From: Nitriliruptorales bacterium
GTDB lineage: Bacteria; Actinomycetota; Nitriliruptoria; Euzebyales; Egibacteraceae
Length of the DNA: 47,504 nucleotides
Assembly (NCBI GenBank): GCA_007119035.1
Contig: SKQL01000084.1
Coordinates: forward strand, 1-47,504
Direction of reading: 5' to 3'
Position numbers and translations under genes: made by a program. The notes beneath the pieces were generated by a model, which did not search any database, was not told where the DNA came from, and saw only the letters and a program-made list of their open reading frames with translations. Positions within the stretch are counted from its first letter, which is position 1; every line of letters begins with the position of its first letter. Of the stretch, positions 15,570-23,142 are shown in pieces.

Positions 15570-16229
15570 TCATGGCGCAGGCGCGTGCGCGAGGAGGACG
15601 CGTCCCGCGGCGATGCCTGCGGTGGCGGGCCCCACCTCCTCGACGTCGAGTCCCACCAGCGCGGTGGCGCGTCCCGCGTCGTCGGCGGTGAGCTTCAGCA
15701 CGGGCCGGGCACGCGCCACCTCCGTGGCGGGGACGTCGTCGAGCCCCAGCACCCAGACGTCCACCCATCCCCCGGCGGTGACGCCCCACCCCGATTCCAC
15801 AGGGAACGGCACCACCCGCACATCGTCGCCGAGGCCCGCTGCGGGCCCTGCGGGGTCGAGGTGGGCCTCCGTCAGCACCGCTCCCTCGGGCAGGGCGAGG
15901 GCCAGGGTCGCGCCTGCGGGGGCCGTGGTCACCGCACCGGGCGGGGTGGCTCCGGGTGGGAACGTGACGCCCCGCACGGCAAGGTCGGCGCCCGGTCCCA
16001 GATCCGACGTCGCCACGAGCACGTCGACGGGGGTGCCACCCCACCGAGCCTCCGCGATCTGCACGCGCGCCTCCGCGAGCCCCACCGCGAGCGCCAGCGC
16101 CGCGACCGCGGCGAGCAGCCTCGTGCGAGACGACAGGGTCGCCCAGCGCTCATTTACCGCGTCGAGCGGGCGGGGAAGGATCGGCAGGGGGCCGCGGAGG
16201 CGTTGGCTTACGAAGGAGGGAGCACGCAT
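15570..16229 (-). CDS. SAF-domain protein, CpaB/RcpC-like
   Basis: 219 residues. A basic N-terminus is followed by one membrane anchor (about 35-55, RLLAAVAALALAVGLAEA) and an external region with the SAF pattern: VLVATSDLGPGADLAVRGVT, a proline/alanine stretch, then an EGAVLTEAHL strand and a VDVWVLG segment. CpaB/RcpC proteins use SAF domains in Flp/Tad pilus assembly, gating the outer export or binding wall polysaccharide. No other tad/cpa gene is in the window, so it is either an orphan or has a wall role of its own. ATG 16229 lacks a clear ribosome site; the longer upstream frame is arginine/proline-rich antisense of the next gene. Confidence 0.75.
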   Translation of the reverse strand: MRAPSFVSQRLRGPLPILPRPLDAVNERWATLSSRTRLLAAVAALALAVGLAEARVQIAEARWGGTPVDVLVATSDLGPGADLAVRGVTFPPGATPPGAVTTAPAGATLALALPEGAVLTEAHLDPAGPAAGLGDDVRVVPFPVESGWGVTAGGWVDVWVLGLDDVPATEVARARPVLKLTADDAGRATALVGLDVEEVGPATAGIAAGRVLLAHAPAP

Positions 16230-16296
16230 GCCCGCAGCCTGACAGCTTCCCGTAGGCGCGAGGCGAATGCTTCGTTGTGTTGTGGAGAACCCCAGG

Positions 16297-16668
16297 CTAG
16301 GCGGACTCGGCTGCGGAGCCGCTCCCTGACGATGAGCTGCCCGACCCCGAGTCCGATTTCGACCCCTTGGTGCCCCCGCCGTCGGAGGTGGTGGAGTCCG
16401 ACTTCGCGCCGTCGCCCTTGGCGTCGTCGCTCTTCGTGTCGCTCTCAGCGGCCTCGCTGCCGCTGGAGGCCTTCCCCTTCGACTTCCCACCGTCCCGCGA
16501 GTCGGTCACGTAGTAGCCGGAGCCCTTGAAGATGATCCCCGCGGCACTGAAGACCTTGCGGAGGTCCCCTCCGCACAGCCCACAGGTCTCGAGGGGGTCC
16601 TCCTTGAAGGACTGGAAGACCTCGAGGTGCTCGCCGCACTGGCGGCAGGCGTATTCGTATGTCGGCAT
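16297..16668 (-). CDS. FmdB-family zinc ribbon protein with Ser/Asp/Lys-rich tail
   Basis: 123 residues. The first 50 are a FmdB/CxxC-type putative regulatory domain: MPTYEYACRQCG with two CxxC pairs (Cys8/11 and Cys29/32), which should bind one zinc. After about residue 60 the protein is a low-complexity tail of Ser, Gly, Asp and Lys. In the mycobacterial counterpart (Rv0991c, from memory) the same domain also sits beside the cyclo-ligase and galU. GGGAG lies 6 bases before ATG 16668, and TACTGT/TAGTGT boxes upstream are promoter candidates. Confidence 0.88.
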   Translation of the reverse strand: MPTYEYACRQCGEHLEVFQSFKEDPLETCGLCGGDLRKVFSAAGIIFKGSGYYVTDSRDGGKSKGKASSGSEAAESDTKSDDAKGDGAKSDSTTSDGGGTKGSKSDSGSGSSSSGSGSAAESA

Positions 16669-16742
16669 AGCTCACTCCCGCGTAAAGAACACTACAGTAC
16701 GCATGAGGAGGGTCCCCGGCAAAGCGCCCCCGGAGGCTGCTG

Positions 16743-17339
16743 CTACGCCCCCGTCCGGGTGGTCTCCTCCTCGGTGACCAGCACGCTCACGAGGTGGTCG
16801 TGCGCCTCCCGGGGCACCGCCTCCACCAGCTGCTGGGAGAACGCGACGGCGATCACCGGCGTCTGGGGGCGCAGGCGCGCGAGCAGACGGTCGAAGTGCC
16901 CGCCCCCGTAGCCGAGCCGGCCACCCCGTCGGTCGAACGCGACCCCTGGGACGATGGCCGCCTCGCAGCGCGCGGGGTTGGCGGGGCGCCGCCCGATCGC
17001 CCGCGGCTCACGCACCCCTCTATAGCCGGGAACGAGGTCCGCCTCGAGATCGGCGACCCGCGCGATCCCGATCTCCTCGCCGACGACGAACGGGAGGAAC
17101 ACGCCTCGACCTTCGCCGGCGAGGTCCTCGAGGACCCGGTCGACGTCGACCTCCCCACCGAACGCCGCGTAGCCGATCACGGTCCGGGCACTCGCCAGCT
17201 CGGGCAATTGCGCCAGCCGGCGTCGGATCTCCGCGGCGGCGAGGGAGCGTGCGTGCGCGGACAAGCGCGACCGTGCTTGCAGCGCGCGTGCACGCAGGGC
17301 TTCCTTGGACTCCGCATGCTCGTTTATCGAGGGCGACAC
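16743..17339 (-). CDS. 5-formyltetrahydrofolate cyclo-ligase
   Basis: 198 residues. The family pattern is present: a basic N-terminal helix (SKEALRARALQARSRL), IGYAAFGGEVDV, FLPFVVGEEIGIARV, and the C-terminal nucleotide and substrate motif RRGGRLGYGGGHFDRLLA. The enzyme converts 5-formyl-THF to 5,10-methenyl-THF with ATP, recycling a folate storage form. Start GTG 17339 is chosen because GGAGG lies exactly 7 bases upstream; longer starts at 17372 would run through that site. It diverges from galU across 71 bases. Confidence 0.93.
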   Translation of the reverse strand: MSPSINEHAESKEALRARALQARSRLSAHARSLAAAEIRRRLAQLPELASARTVIGYAAFGGEVDVDRVLEDLAGEGRGVFLPFVVGEEIGIARVADLEADLVPGYRGVREPRAIGRRPANPARCEAAIVPGVAFDRRGGRLGYGGGHFDRLLARLRPQTPVIAVAFSQQLVEAVPREAHDHLVSVLVTEEETTRTGA

Positions 17340-17410
17340 CGTCGAACCTCCGTAACAGGGGAACCATGACACTAGACTTCTACGACAGTAGACAGAAGAA
17401 AGGACCCCGC

Positions 17411-18295
17411 GTGCGTGCGCGCAAAGCGGTCATTCCCGCCGCAGGTCTCGGGACGCGTTTCCTTCCGGCCACCAAAGCTCAGCCGAAGGAGATGCTGCCA
17501 CTCCTCGACAAACCGGCGATCCAGTACGTCGTCGAGGAAGCCGCCGGCGCGGGTCTTGACGATGTCCTGCTCGTCACCGGCCGCGGCAAGCGCGCTTTGG
17601 AGGACCATTTCGACCACGCGGTCGAGCTCGAGCGGCAACTCGCCGCCGCGGGCAAGGAGGATCTCCTCGCCGCGGTGCAGGCCGTGTCGAGGCTGGTCCA
17701 CACCCACTACGTGCGCCAGGGGCAGCCGCTCGGGCTCGGCCACGCGGTCGGGTGCGCTCGCCGCCACGTCGGTGACGAGCCCTTCGCGGTCCTGCTCGGG
17801 GACGACCTCATCGGCGAGGAGGAGGGCCTGCTCACCCAGATGGTCGACATCTGTGAGGAGACGGACCGGAGCGTCATCGCGGTGATGGAGTTCCCCGACG
17901 AGGACCTCGGCAAGTACGGCGTCGTCGCCGGCGAGACCGATGCGGACGACCCGAGCGTCTTGCACGTGAGCGACATGGTCGAGAAGCCGGGCAAGGCCAA
18001 CGCGCCGTCGAACCTCTGCATCATCGGCCGCTACGTGCTGACGCCCGACATCTTCGATCACATCGCTGCCACACGGCCAGGCCGCGGTGGCGAGATACAG
18101 CTGACCGACGCGATGAAGGCGCAGGCACGGGAGGAGCCGATCCGGGCGGTCAAGTTCTCCGGCGTGCGCTATGACATCGGCTCGAAGCAGGACTACCTGC
18201 GGGCCACCGTCGAGCTCGCGAGCAGACGCAGCGACCTCGGGCCCGAGTTCCGGGAGTTCCTCATCGACTTCACCAAGAACCTGCCGCAGCAATGA
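17411..18295 (+). CDS. galU: UTP-glucose-1-phosphate uridylyltransferase
   Basis: 294 residues. It begins ARKAVIPAAGLGTRFLPATK, the nucleotide-binding signature, followed by KEMLPLLDKPAIQYVVEEA, a GDDLI segment and the VEKP stretch of bacterial UGPases. It makes UDP-glucose for wall glycans and exopolysaccharide. GTG 17411 has AGGA with a 6-base spacer; an upstream in-frame ATG at 17366 would add 15 unconserved residues. The divergent 71-base promoter region contains a TCTAC-N4-GTAGA inverted repeat. The stop overlaps the moeA start by four bases (ATGA). Confidence 0.95.
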   Translation: MRARKAVIPAAGLGTRFLPATKAQPKEMLPLLDKPAIQYVVEEAAGAGLDDVLLVTGRGKRALEDHFDHAVELERQLAAAGKEDLLAAVQAVSRLVHTHYVRQGQPLGLGHAVGCARRHVGDEPFAVLLGDDLIGEEEGLLTQMVDICEETDRSVIAVMEFPDEDLGKYGVVAGETDADDPSVLHVSDMVEKPGKANAPSNLCIIGRYVLTPDIFDHIAATRPGRGGEIQLTDAMKAQAREEPIRAVKFSGVRYDIGSKQDYLRATVELASRRSDLGPEFREFLIDFTKNLPQQ

Positions 18296-19512
18296 ACGCG
18301 CCCACGCAAGACCTCGTGCCGCTCGAAGCGCAGCGTCGAGAGGTGCTCGAGCGTGTTCATCCGCTCGACCCGCTGGAGGTGTCGCTGCTCGAGGCGCACG
18401 GGTGCGTGCTCGCCACCGACGTGCACGCGCCCGACGACGTGCCCGCCTTCGCGAACTCGGCCATGGACGGGTACGCGGTCATCGCCGACGGATTGGATCA
18501 GGGAGCCGAGGCGGTCGTCATCGGGGAGGTCGCCGCGGGAACGGCTCCTGACCTCGAGATCCGCCCCGGCGAGGCCGTCGGCATCATGACGGGGGCGCCT
18601 CTGCCCGTCGGCGCGGACGCCATCGTGCCCATCGAGGAGGTCGAGGAACTCGGTGACCGCGTCATCCTGCGGGCACGCCCTGAGCCGGGAGCGCACATCC
18701 GACCAGCCGGCGAGTCCGTCCGCGCGGGCGACCTCCTCCTCGAGGCCGGCAGGGTGCTCGGTGCGGCCGATGTGGGGATGTTGGCCACCTCGGGCCACGA
18801 CCGGGTCCGCGCCTATCCCCGGCCACGCGTGACGGTCATCTCCACCGGTGACGAGCTCGTCGAGCCAGGGAGGCCGCTCGCGCCAGGGCAGATCAGGGAC
18901 TCGAACTCGTACACGTTGACCGCCCTCGCCCGGGAGGCGGGAGCGGTCAGCAACCGCCAGATGTTCGTGCGCGACGACGCGGGGGCGCTCGCGGATGCGT
19001 TCGAGGGCGCGCTCGTGCACTCGGACATGCTCGTCACGAGCGGGGGCGTCAGTGCGGGACGCTACGACCTCGTGAAGAGGGTGCTCGCCGACCTCGGCGA
19101 CGTGGAGTTCCGCAAGGTCGCGATGAAGCCCGGGATGCCGCAGGCCTTCGGTTTCGTCCAGGGCGTGCCGTGCTTCGGTCTGCCGGGCAATCCCGTCAGC
19201 TCCGTGGTCAGCTTCGAGGTGTTCGTGCGTCCCGCGATCCGACGTATGCGGGGCCGGATGGACATCAATCGTCGACGGGTGACCGCGGTGCTCGACGAAC
19301 CGGTCCAGAGCCCGCTCGGCAAGGTCGAGTTCGTTCGTGTGGCCCTTCGCGGGGAGGCGGACGGTTGGCATGCCGCCCCGACGGGCGGGCAGGGGAGCGG
19401 CATTCTCCGGTCGGTGGTGGATGCGGACGGGCTCGCGGAGGTCCCCGCCGACGTCGAGAGCCTCGGGCCGGGCGCGCGGGTCACCGTGCACAGCTTGCTC
19501 GAGCGCCACTGA
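18292..19512 (+). CDS. moeA: Molybdopterin molybdotransferase MoeA (gephyrin-like, Glp)
   Basis: 406 residues with all four MoeA domains. Motifs in order are ANSAMDGYAV (about 57-66), IMTGAPLPVGADAIVP, ISTGDELVEPG, DSNSYTL, TSGGVSAGRYDLVKR, MKPGMPQAFG and GLPGNPVSSVVSFE. MoeA inserts molybdate into adenylylated molybdopterin. In corynebacteria the paralogue beside galU and glpR (called Glp) also binds FtsZ and its receptor GlpR. The same neighbourhood is kept here, so a second role in division is a reasonable inference. ATG 18292 overlaps the galU stop and its own stop overlaps moaC (TGATG). Confidence 0.94.
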   Translation: MNAPTQDLVPLEAQRREVLERVHPLDPLEVSLLEAHGCVLATDVHAPDDVPAFANSAMDGYAVIADGLDQGAEAVVIGEVAAGTAPDLEIRPGEAVGIMTGAPLPVGADAIVPIEEVEELGDRVILRARPEPGAHIRPAGESVRAGDLLLEAGRVLGAADVGMLATSGHDRVRAYPRPRVTVISTGDELVEPGRPLAPGQIRDSNSYTLTALAREAGAVSNRQMFVRDDAGALADAFEGALVHSDMLVTSGGVSAGRYDLVKRVLADLGDVEFRKVAMKPGMPQAFGFVQGVPCFGLPGNPVSSVVSFEVFVRPAIRRMRGRMDINRRRVTAVLDEPVQSPLGKVEFVRVALRGEADGWHAAPTGGQGSGILRSVVDADGLAEVPADVESLGPGARVTVHSLLERH

Positions 19513-19994
19513 TGGGCGCGGACGACCTCACCCATCTCGACGAGGCCGGGCACGCGCGGATGGTCGACGTGGGCGCCAAGGACGTCACGGTGCGCAGCGC
19601 CTCGGCCAGGGCGTCGCTGCGCATGCGGCCAGAGACCGCGGGGCGCCTGGCAAGTGGCGACCTGCCGAAGGGGGACGCGTTGCCGGTGGCCCGGATCGCG
19701 GGGATCCAGGCAGCGAAGCGCACCCCCGAGCTGATTCCGCTGTGCCACCACGTCGCGCTCTCGAGCGTGTCCGTCGACGTCACCGTCGACGTCAAGGCGG
19801 GGAGCGCCGAGGTCCGCGCGACCGCGCGCGCCTCCGACCGGACAGGCGTGGAGATGGAAGCGCTGACCGCTGCGAGTGTCGCGGCGCTCGCCCTCTACGA
19901 CATGGTGAAGGCGGTCGAGCGTGGCGTGGTCATCGAAGAGGTCGCGTTGATGTCCAAGGAGGGCGGCGTGCGGGGGGACTGGGAGCGAGGCTGA
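19512..19994 (+). CDS. moaC: Cyclic pyranopterin monophosphate synthase
   Basis: 160 residues. MoaC motifs are HARMVDVGAKDVT, KGDALPVARIAGI, TPELIPLCHHVALSS (with the catalytic histidine region), DRTGVEMEALTAASVAAL and YDMVKA. MoaC makes cyclic pyranopterin monophosphate from the MoaA product in the first step of molybdenum cofactor synthesis. ATG 19512 overlaps the moeA TGA. moaA is not in the window. Confidence 0.95.
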   Translation: MGADDLTHLDEAGHARMVDVGAKDVTVRSASARASLRMRPETAGRLASGDLPKGDALPVARIAGIQAAKRTPELIPLCHHVALSSVSVDVTVDVKAGSAEVRATARASDRTGVEMEALTAASVAALALYDMVKAVERGVVIEEVALMSKEGGVRGDWERG

Positions 19995-20461
19995 TGCGTG
20001 CAGAGGTCATCACCGTGTCCACCCGTGCCGCGGAGGGGGTGTATGCCGACGACGCGGGGCCCGCTCTCGTGGATCGTCTCTCCCAGGCGGGCTTCGACGT
20101 GGGTGACGTGGTGGTGGTCCCCGACGGTCGTCGCGTCGTCGAGGCCGCGATTCGCGAAGCATGCGATCGCGCGGATCTGGTCGTAACCACCGGCGGCACC
20201 GGCCTCCACCCGAAGGATGAGACGCCTGAGGCGACCGCGGCTGTGATCGACCGTCATGCACCGGGCTTCGCGGAGGCCATGCGGGCCGCCTCGCTGGCCG
20301 TCACGCCGATGGGGATGCTGTCTAGGGGTATCGCGGGAGCGCGGGGACGCACGCTCGTCCTAAACCTTCCCGGGTCACCCAAGGCCGCGGTGGAGAACCT
20401 CGCTGCGGTCGAGTCGGTCCTCGGGCACGCCCTGGACCAATTGCACGGCGGCGATCACTAG
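19994..20461 (+). CDS. moaB: MogA/MoaB-family molybdenum cofactor protein
   Basis: 155 residues. The molybdopterin-binding fold is shown by VITVSTRAAEGVYADDAGPA, then VVTTGGTGLHPKDETPEAT and a C-terminal NLPGSPKAAVENL. Family members adenylylate molybdopterin (MogA/MoaB) before MoeA acts. The N-terminal S-T-R-A rather than S-D-R-x is typical of the actinobacterial MogA/MoaB2 type. ATG 19994 overlaps the moaC TGA. The gene closes the galU-moeA-moaC-moaB unit and is followed by a hairpin at 20492-20508. Confidence 0.92.
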   Translation: MRAEVITVSTRAAEGVYADDAGPALVDRLSQAGFDVGDVVVVPDGRRVVEAAIREACDRADLVVTTGGTGLHPKDETPEATAAVIDRHAPGFAEAMRAASLAVTPMGMLSRGIAGARGRTLVLNLPGSPKAAVENLAAVESVLGHALDQLHGGDH

Positions 20462-20491
20462 CGGACGTGCTCGCCAGCGCGGGACCGGCTC

Positions 20492-20508
20492 GCGAGGTTT
20501 ACCCTCGC
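20492..20508 (+). terminator. Hairpin terminator after moaB
   Basis: GCGAGG and CCTCGC pair around a TTTAC loop, 31 bases after the moaB stop, followed shortly by a T-rich GGTTTGTTCG. Stem, position and following T residues fit an intrinsic terminator. Confidence 0.55.
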
Positions 20509-20562
20509 CCGGTTTGTTCGCGTTTGCCCCATGCGGCTGCACCTGTACCCCCGTCCGGGGGA

Positions 20563-20609
20563 AGGTTTGTAGAAAACTGCCGCCTCACGCAGCAGATCTC
20601 TACAAACCT
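20563..20609. other. Perfect 11-bp inverted repeat with inner stem, function unknown
   Basis: AGGTTTGTAGA (20563-20573) and TCTACAAACCT (20599-20609) are exact inverse complements 25 bases apart. Inside the loop CTGC and GCAG can also pair, so as RNA it would form a two-tier stem-loop. A CCCCCG-TC-CGGGGG palindrome lies just upstream (20549-20562). The arms are much richer in A/T than their surroundings. It could be an operator for a dimeric regulator or a structured RNA; no protein-coding reading is likely. Confidence 0.5.
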
Positions 20610-20701
20610 CGCTAGGAATCGGAGCAAATGGGTCGCGGCTGGCGGATCGCGACCGAAGGTCCGGTGCCTTCGTGGCCACTAGCGTGGTTCGCGCGGGTTA
20701 C

Positions 20702-20730
20702 TTACACTGATGTAGTTCGCCTGCTACGGT
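20702..20730 (+). promoter_or_regulatory. Promoter of sepX: TTACAC, 17 bp, TACGGT, leaderless
   Basis: TTACAC at 20702-20707 and TACGGT at 20725-20730 are separated by 17 bases. The -10 ends 8 bases before ATG 20739 and no ribosome site intervenes. This is the best-formed promoter in the window and sets the start of the gene. Confidence 0.6.
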
Positions 20731-20738
20731 GCGCATCG

Positions 20739-21230
20739 ATGAGCGCCGCAGTCGTCATCCTGCTCGCTGGCCTATGGGTCGGCATTCTCCTGCCGGGGCT
20801 TGTGCGTGCTCGTCGGTACTCCTCACCTACGGCCTCCGTGTCACGGTTCCATACAAGCATGGACCGACTCGAGCGCACCCGTGCGGAGGCTGCGGCTCGT
20901 CAGGCGGGCCGCCCTCCACCGAAGCTCCACGCCGGCCCGCCCGAACCCCCCCGGAAGCGTGCTGCGGAGCGGCGGCGGCGGATCGTGAGCACGCTCACCG
21001 CGCTCGTCGCTCTCGGCGCGGCACTGTCGCTCGTGGTGCCTCCCCTCGGGGCCGCGGTCCTGATCGTCAGCATCCCCGCCGCGGTGGGCTACGCGGCACT
21101 GTTCTGGTACGCCCAGGGTCGGCGGGTCCTGGCCCAGCGCGTGCATCACCTCGATGCGGGTGCGCGCCAGGCACGGCAGCCCACCGGGGAGCATGCGAGG
21201 GCCGTGGGCGAGGACCCACCCCCTCGTTGA
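20739..21230 (+). CDS. sepX: SepX/GlpR-like divisome membrane protein
   Basis: 163 residues. An N-terminal membrane helix (about 3-20) is followed by LPGLVRARRYSSPTASVSRFHTSMDRL, the conserved juxtamembrane region of SepX/GlpR proteins. A basic, proline-rich linker leads to two closely spaced C-terminal hydrophobic helices (about 85-125) and a short tail. SepX in Streptomyces and GlpR in Corynebacterium are membrane partners of the divisome; GlpR is the receptor of the MoeA-like Glp protein. The gene lies 277 bases behind moaB with its own promoter. The linker is shorter than in Streptomyces SepX. The call rests on pattern plus neighbourhood. Confidence 0.72.
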   Translation: MSAAVVILLAGLWVGILLPGLVRARRYSSPTASVSRFHTSMDRLERTRAEAAARQAGRPPPKLHAGPPEPPRKRAAERRRRIVSTLTALVALGAALSLVVPPLGAAVLIVSIPAAVGYAALFWYAQGRRVLAQRVHHLDAGARQARQPTGEHARAVGEDPPPR

Positions 21231-21339
21231 GCAGCAGGGCGAGCGGAGCCCCGGTGGCGAAGTCCGTACACGACCTGCTCCACCCCGGTGCAACTGCTAC
21301 CATCGCGCTTCGGTGCCCGCGGGTGCCATGTTCATGCAG

Positions 21340-21412
21340 GGGGCTGTAGCTCAGTTGGTAGAGCGCCTCGGTCGCATCGAGGAGGCCTGGGGTTCGATTC
21401 CCCACAGCTCCA
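21340..21412 (+). tRNA. tRNA-Ala (anticodon CGC)
   Basis: A 73-base cloverleaf. The acceptor arm is GGGGCTG with CAGCTCC and contains the G3-U70 wobble that marks alanine tRNAs. The anticodon stem CCTCG/CGAGG encloses GTCGCAT, giving anticodon CGC for GCG codons. The T arm is CTGGGG-TTCGATT-CCCCAC. The discriminator is A73 and CCA is not encoded. A TACCAT box at about 21293-21298 may be its -10. Confidence 0.95.
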
Positions 21413-21462
21413 CTCCACGAGAACCGCGCTACGGCGCGGTTTCCGGTGTTGTGGGGTAGGGT

Positions 21463-21960
21463 TCAGCCGCCCAGGACGATCGCGAGGTTCAACGCGGTCG
21501 CGAAGGCGACCCAGGCCAGATAGGGGAGCTGCAAGGCCCCCGCGGGCCGGCGCACCCTCCAGGCCTCGGCGGTCCACCAGCCGACCGCCGCGAGCACGGC
21601 CGTGATAATGGCCAGCCCCAGCATCGGGCTTCCCAGTCCGAAGAAGGCCGGCGTCCACACGAAGTTGAGCCCGAGTTGGACCGCGAACGCGGCCAGGGCG
21701 CGGCGGCGGTACGTGGACGCTGTGCGCCACACGAGCCATCCTGACACGGCCATGGCCGCGTACAGCACGGTCCACACGGGACCGAACAGGCCCGGTGGCG
21801 GCGCCCAGGCCGGCAGGTCGAAACCGCTGTAGACCGCGGTCTGCCCGCTGAAGGCCACGCCGATGGCCGCGCCGCCTCCCACGCACAACAGGAGCAGTCC
21901 CCCCAGCGCGCCGAGATGCCGTGAGTCGGGCGGGTGCGTCGACGTCTTCGCCATCGCCAT
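21463..21960 (-). CDS. tspO: TspO/MBR family membrane protein
   Basis: 165 residues, five membrane helices. The diagnostic stretch APPPGLFGPVWTVLYAAM (about 51-68) is followed by GLNFVWTPAFFGLGSP and a final helix with YLAWVAFATALN. TspO binds tetrapyrroles and affects porphyrin handling and stress responses in bacteria. ATG 21960 lies 6 bases behind TACGTT with no ribosome site, so the message is probably leaderless. It diverges from an alcohol dehydrogenase across 83 bases. Confidence 0.92.
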   Translation of the reverse strand: MAMAKTSTHPPDSRHLGALGGLLLLCVGGGAAIGVAFSGQTAVYSGFDLPAWAPPPGLFGPVWTVLYAAMAVSGWLVWRTASTYRRRALAAFAVQLGLNFVWTPAFFGLGSPMLGLAIITAVLAAVGWWTAEAWRVRRPAGALQLPYLAWVAFATALNLAIVLGG

Positions 21961-21966
21961 CGCCCC

Positions 21967-21972
21967 AACGTA
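21967..21972 (-). promoter_or_regulatory. -10 box (TACGTT) for tspO, leaderless
   Basis: On the minus strand TACGTT ends 6 bases before ATG 21960; no Shine-Dalgarno sequence lies between. Confidence 0.45.
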
Positions 21973-22031
21973 GCTCCGGCATGGCTGCGCGGCGTTGCCC
22001 GCAGACGCCTGCGTTCGCGACGGGGCGCGCC

Positions 22032-22037
22032 TACCGT
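22032..22037 (+). promoter_or_regulatory. -10 box (TACCGT) for the alcohol dehydrogenase, leaderless
   Basis: TACCGT ends 6 bases before ATG 22044 with no ribosome site, mirroring the divergent tspO promoter 60 bases away. Confidence 0.45.
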
Positions 22038-22043
22038 TGGCGG

Positions 22044-23063
22044 ATGACCGGGCCGAGCACGATGCGCGCGTGGGCGGTGATGCGCTGCGCGCCGATCGAC
22101 GAGGGGCCGCTCGCTCTCGTGGACAGGGCCGTGCCCACGCCGGCCCCGGACGAGGTGCGCGTGCGGGTGGCGGTCTGCGGCGTCTGCCGAACGGACCTGC
22201 ATCTCGCCGAGGGCGACGTGCCGCCGCGACGCCGCGGTGTCGTCCCGGGCCACGAGATCGTCGGGATGATCGACGCGGTCGGCGCCCGTGTGTCCCGCCG
22301 GCACATCGGGGAGCGGGTGGGGGTGGGATGGCTGCGGTCGGTCTGCGGATCTTGCCGCTACTGCGCGGCCGGGCACCACAACCTCTGCGCGTCTCCGTCC
22401 TTCACGGGCTGGGACGCCGACGGGGGGTTCGCCGAGTACGCGGTCGTCCCCGAGGACGCCACCTACCTGCTTCCTGACGGCTTCGACGACACCATCGCGG
22501 CGCCGCTGCTGTGCGCCGGCATCATCGGCTACCGGGCCCTGCGGCGCGCCGAGGTCCCGCCCGGCGGACGGCTCGGCATCTACGGTTTCGGCGCGTCGGC
22601 CCACCTGACCGCCCAGGTCGCCCTCCATGAGGGCGCGGTCGTGCACGTCCTCACCCGGTCCGAGGAGGCCCGACGCCACGCGCTCTCGCTCGGCGCGTCA
22701 TCTGCAGGTGGGGCGTTCGACACTCCCCCCGAGCCGCTCGACTCGGCCATCCTGTTCGCCCCGGCCGGCTCGCTCGTGCCCGCCGCCCTGGCGGCGCTCG
22801 ACCGCGGCGGGACCCTCGCCCTCGCCGGCATCCACCTCACCGATGTCCCCCCGCTCCACTATCAGGAGCACCTGTTCTACGAGAAGCAGCTCCGCAGCGT
22901 CACCGCCAACACGTGGCGCGACGGCGAGGAGCTTCTCGCCCTGGCCGCGGCGATCCCCTTACGTGTGGACACGGTCCCGTTCGCGTTCGAGGAGGCCGAC
23001 CGGGCGCTGCGGGCGCTGGCGCACGACGAGATCACCGGGGCGGCGGTCCTGCGCCTCCGCTGA
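22044..23063 (+). CDS. Zinc-dependent alcohol dehydrogenase (AdhP-like medium-chain family)
   Basis: 339 residues. Catalytic zinc ligands are visible in VCGVCRTDLH (Cys48) and PGHE (His70, Glu71). The structural zinc site is CGSCRYCAAGHHNLC (Cys101, 104, 107, 115). The nucleotide fold is GIYGFGASAHLTAQVA; it lacks the usual GxGxxG, reading G-F-G-A-S-A, as in the AdhA/AdhP 'zinc-binding alcohol dehydrogenase' group. The enzyme should oxidise primary alcohols or reduce aldehydes with NAD(P). The longer frame from 21921 overlaps tspO and is not conserved; the start at 22044 fits the promoter. Confidence 0.9.
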   Translation: MTGPSTMRAWAVMRCAPIDEGPLALVDRAVPTPAPDEVRVRVAVCGVCRTDLHLAEGDVPPRRRGVVPGHEIVGMIDAVGARVSRRHIGERVGVGWLRSVCGSCRYCAAGHHNLCASPSFTGWDADGGFAEYAVVPEDATYLLPDGFDDTIAAPLLCAGIIGYRALRRAEVPPGGRLGIYGFGASAHLTAQVALHEGAVVHVLTRSEEARRHALSLGASSAGGAFDTPPEPLDSAILFAPAGSLVPAALAALDRGGTLALAGIHLTDVPPLHYQEHLFYEKQLRSVTANTWRDGEELLALAAAIPLRVDTVPFAFEEADRALRALAHDEITGAAVLRLR

Positions 23064-23142
23064 ACTGCTAGCGGCCGTGGTCATCTCCCTGTACACCACG
23101 AGTCAACCGACCGGGCCTACGAGGCGTACCCCCTGCCGTTAG

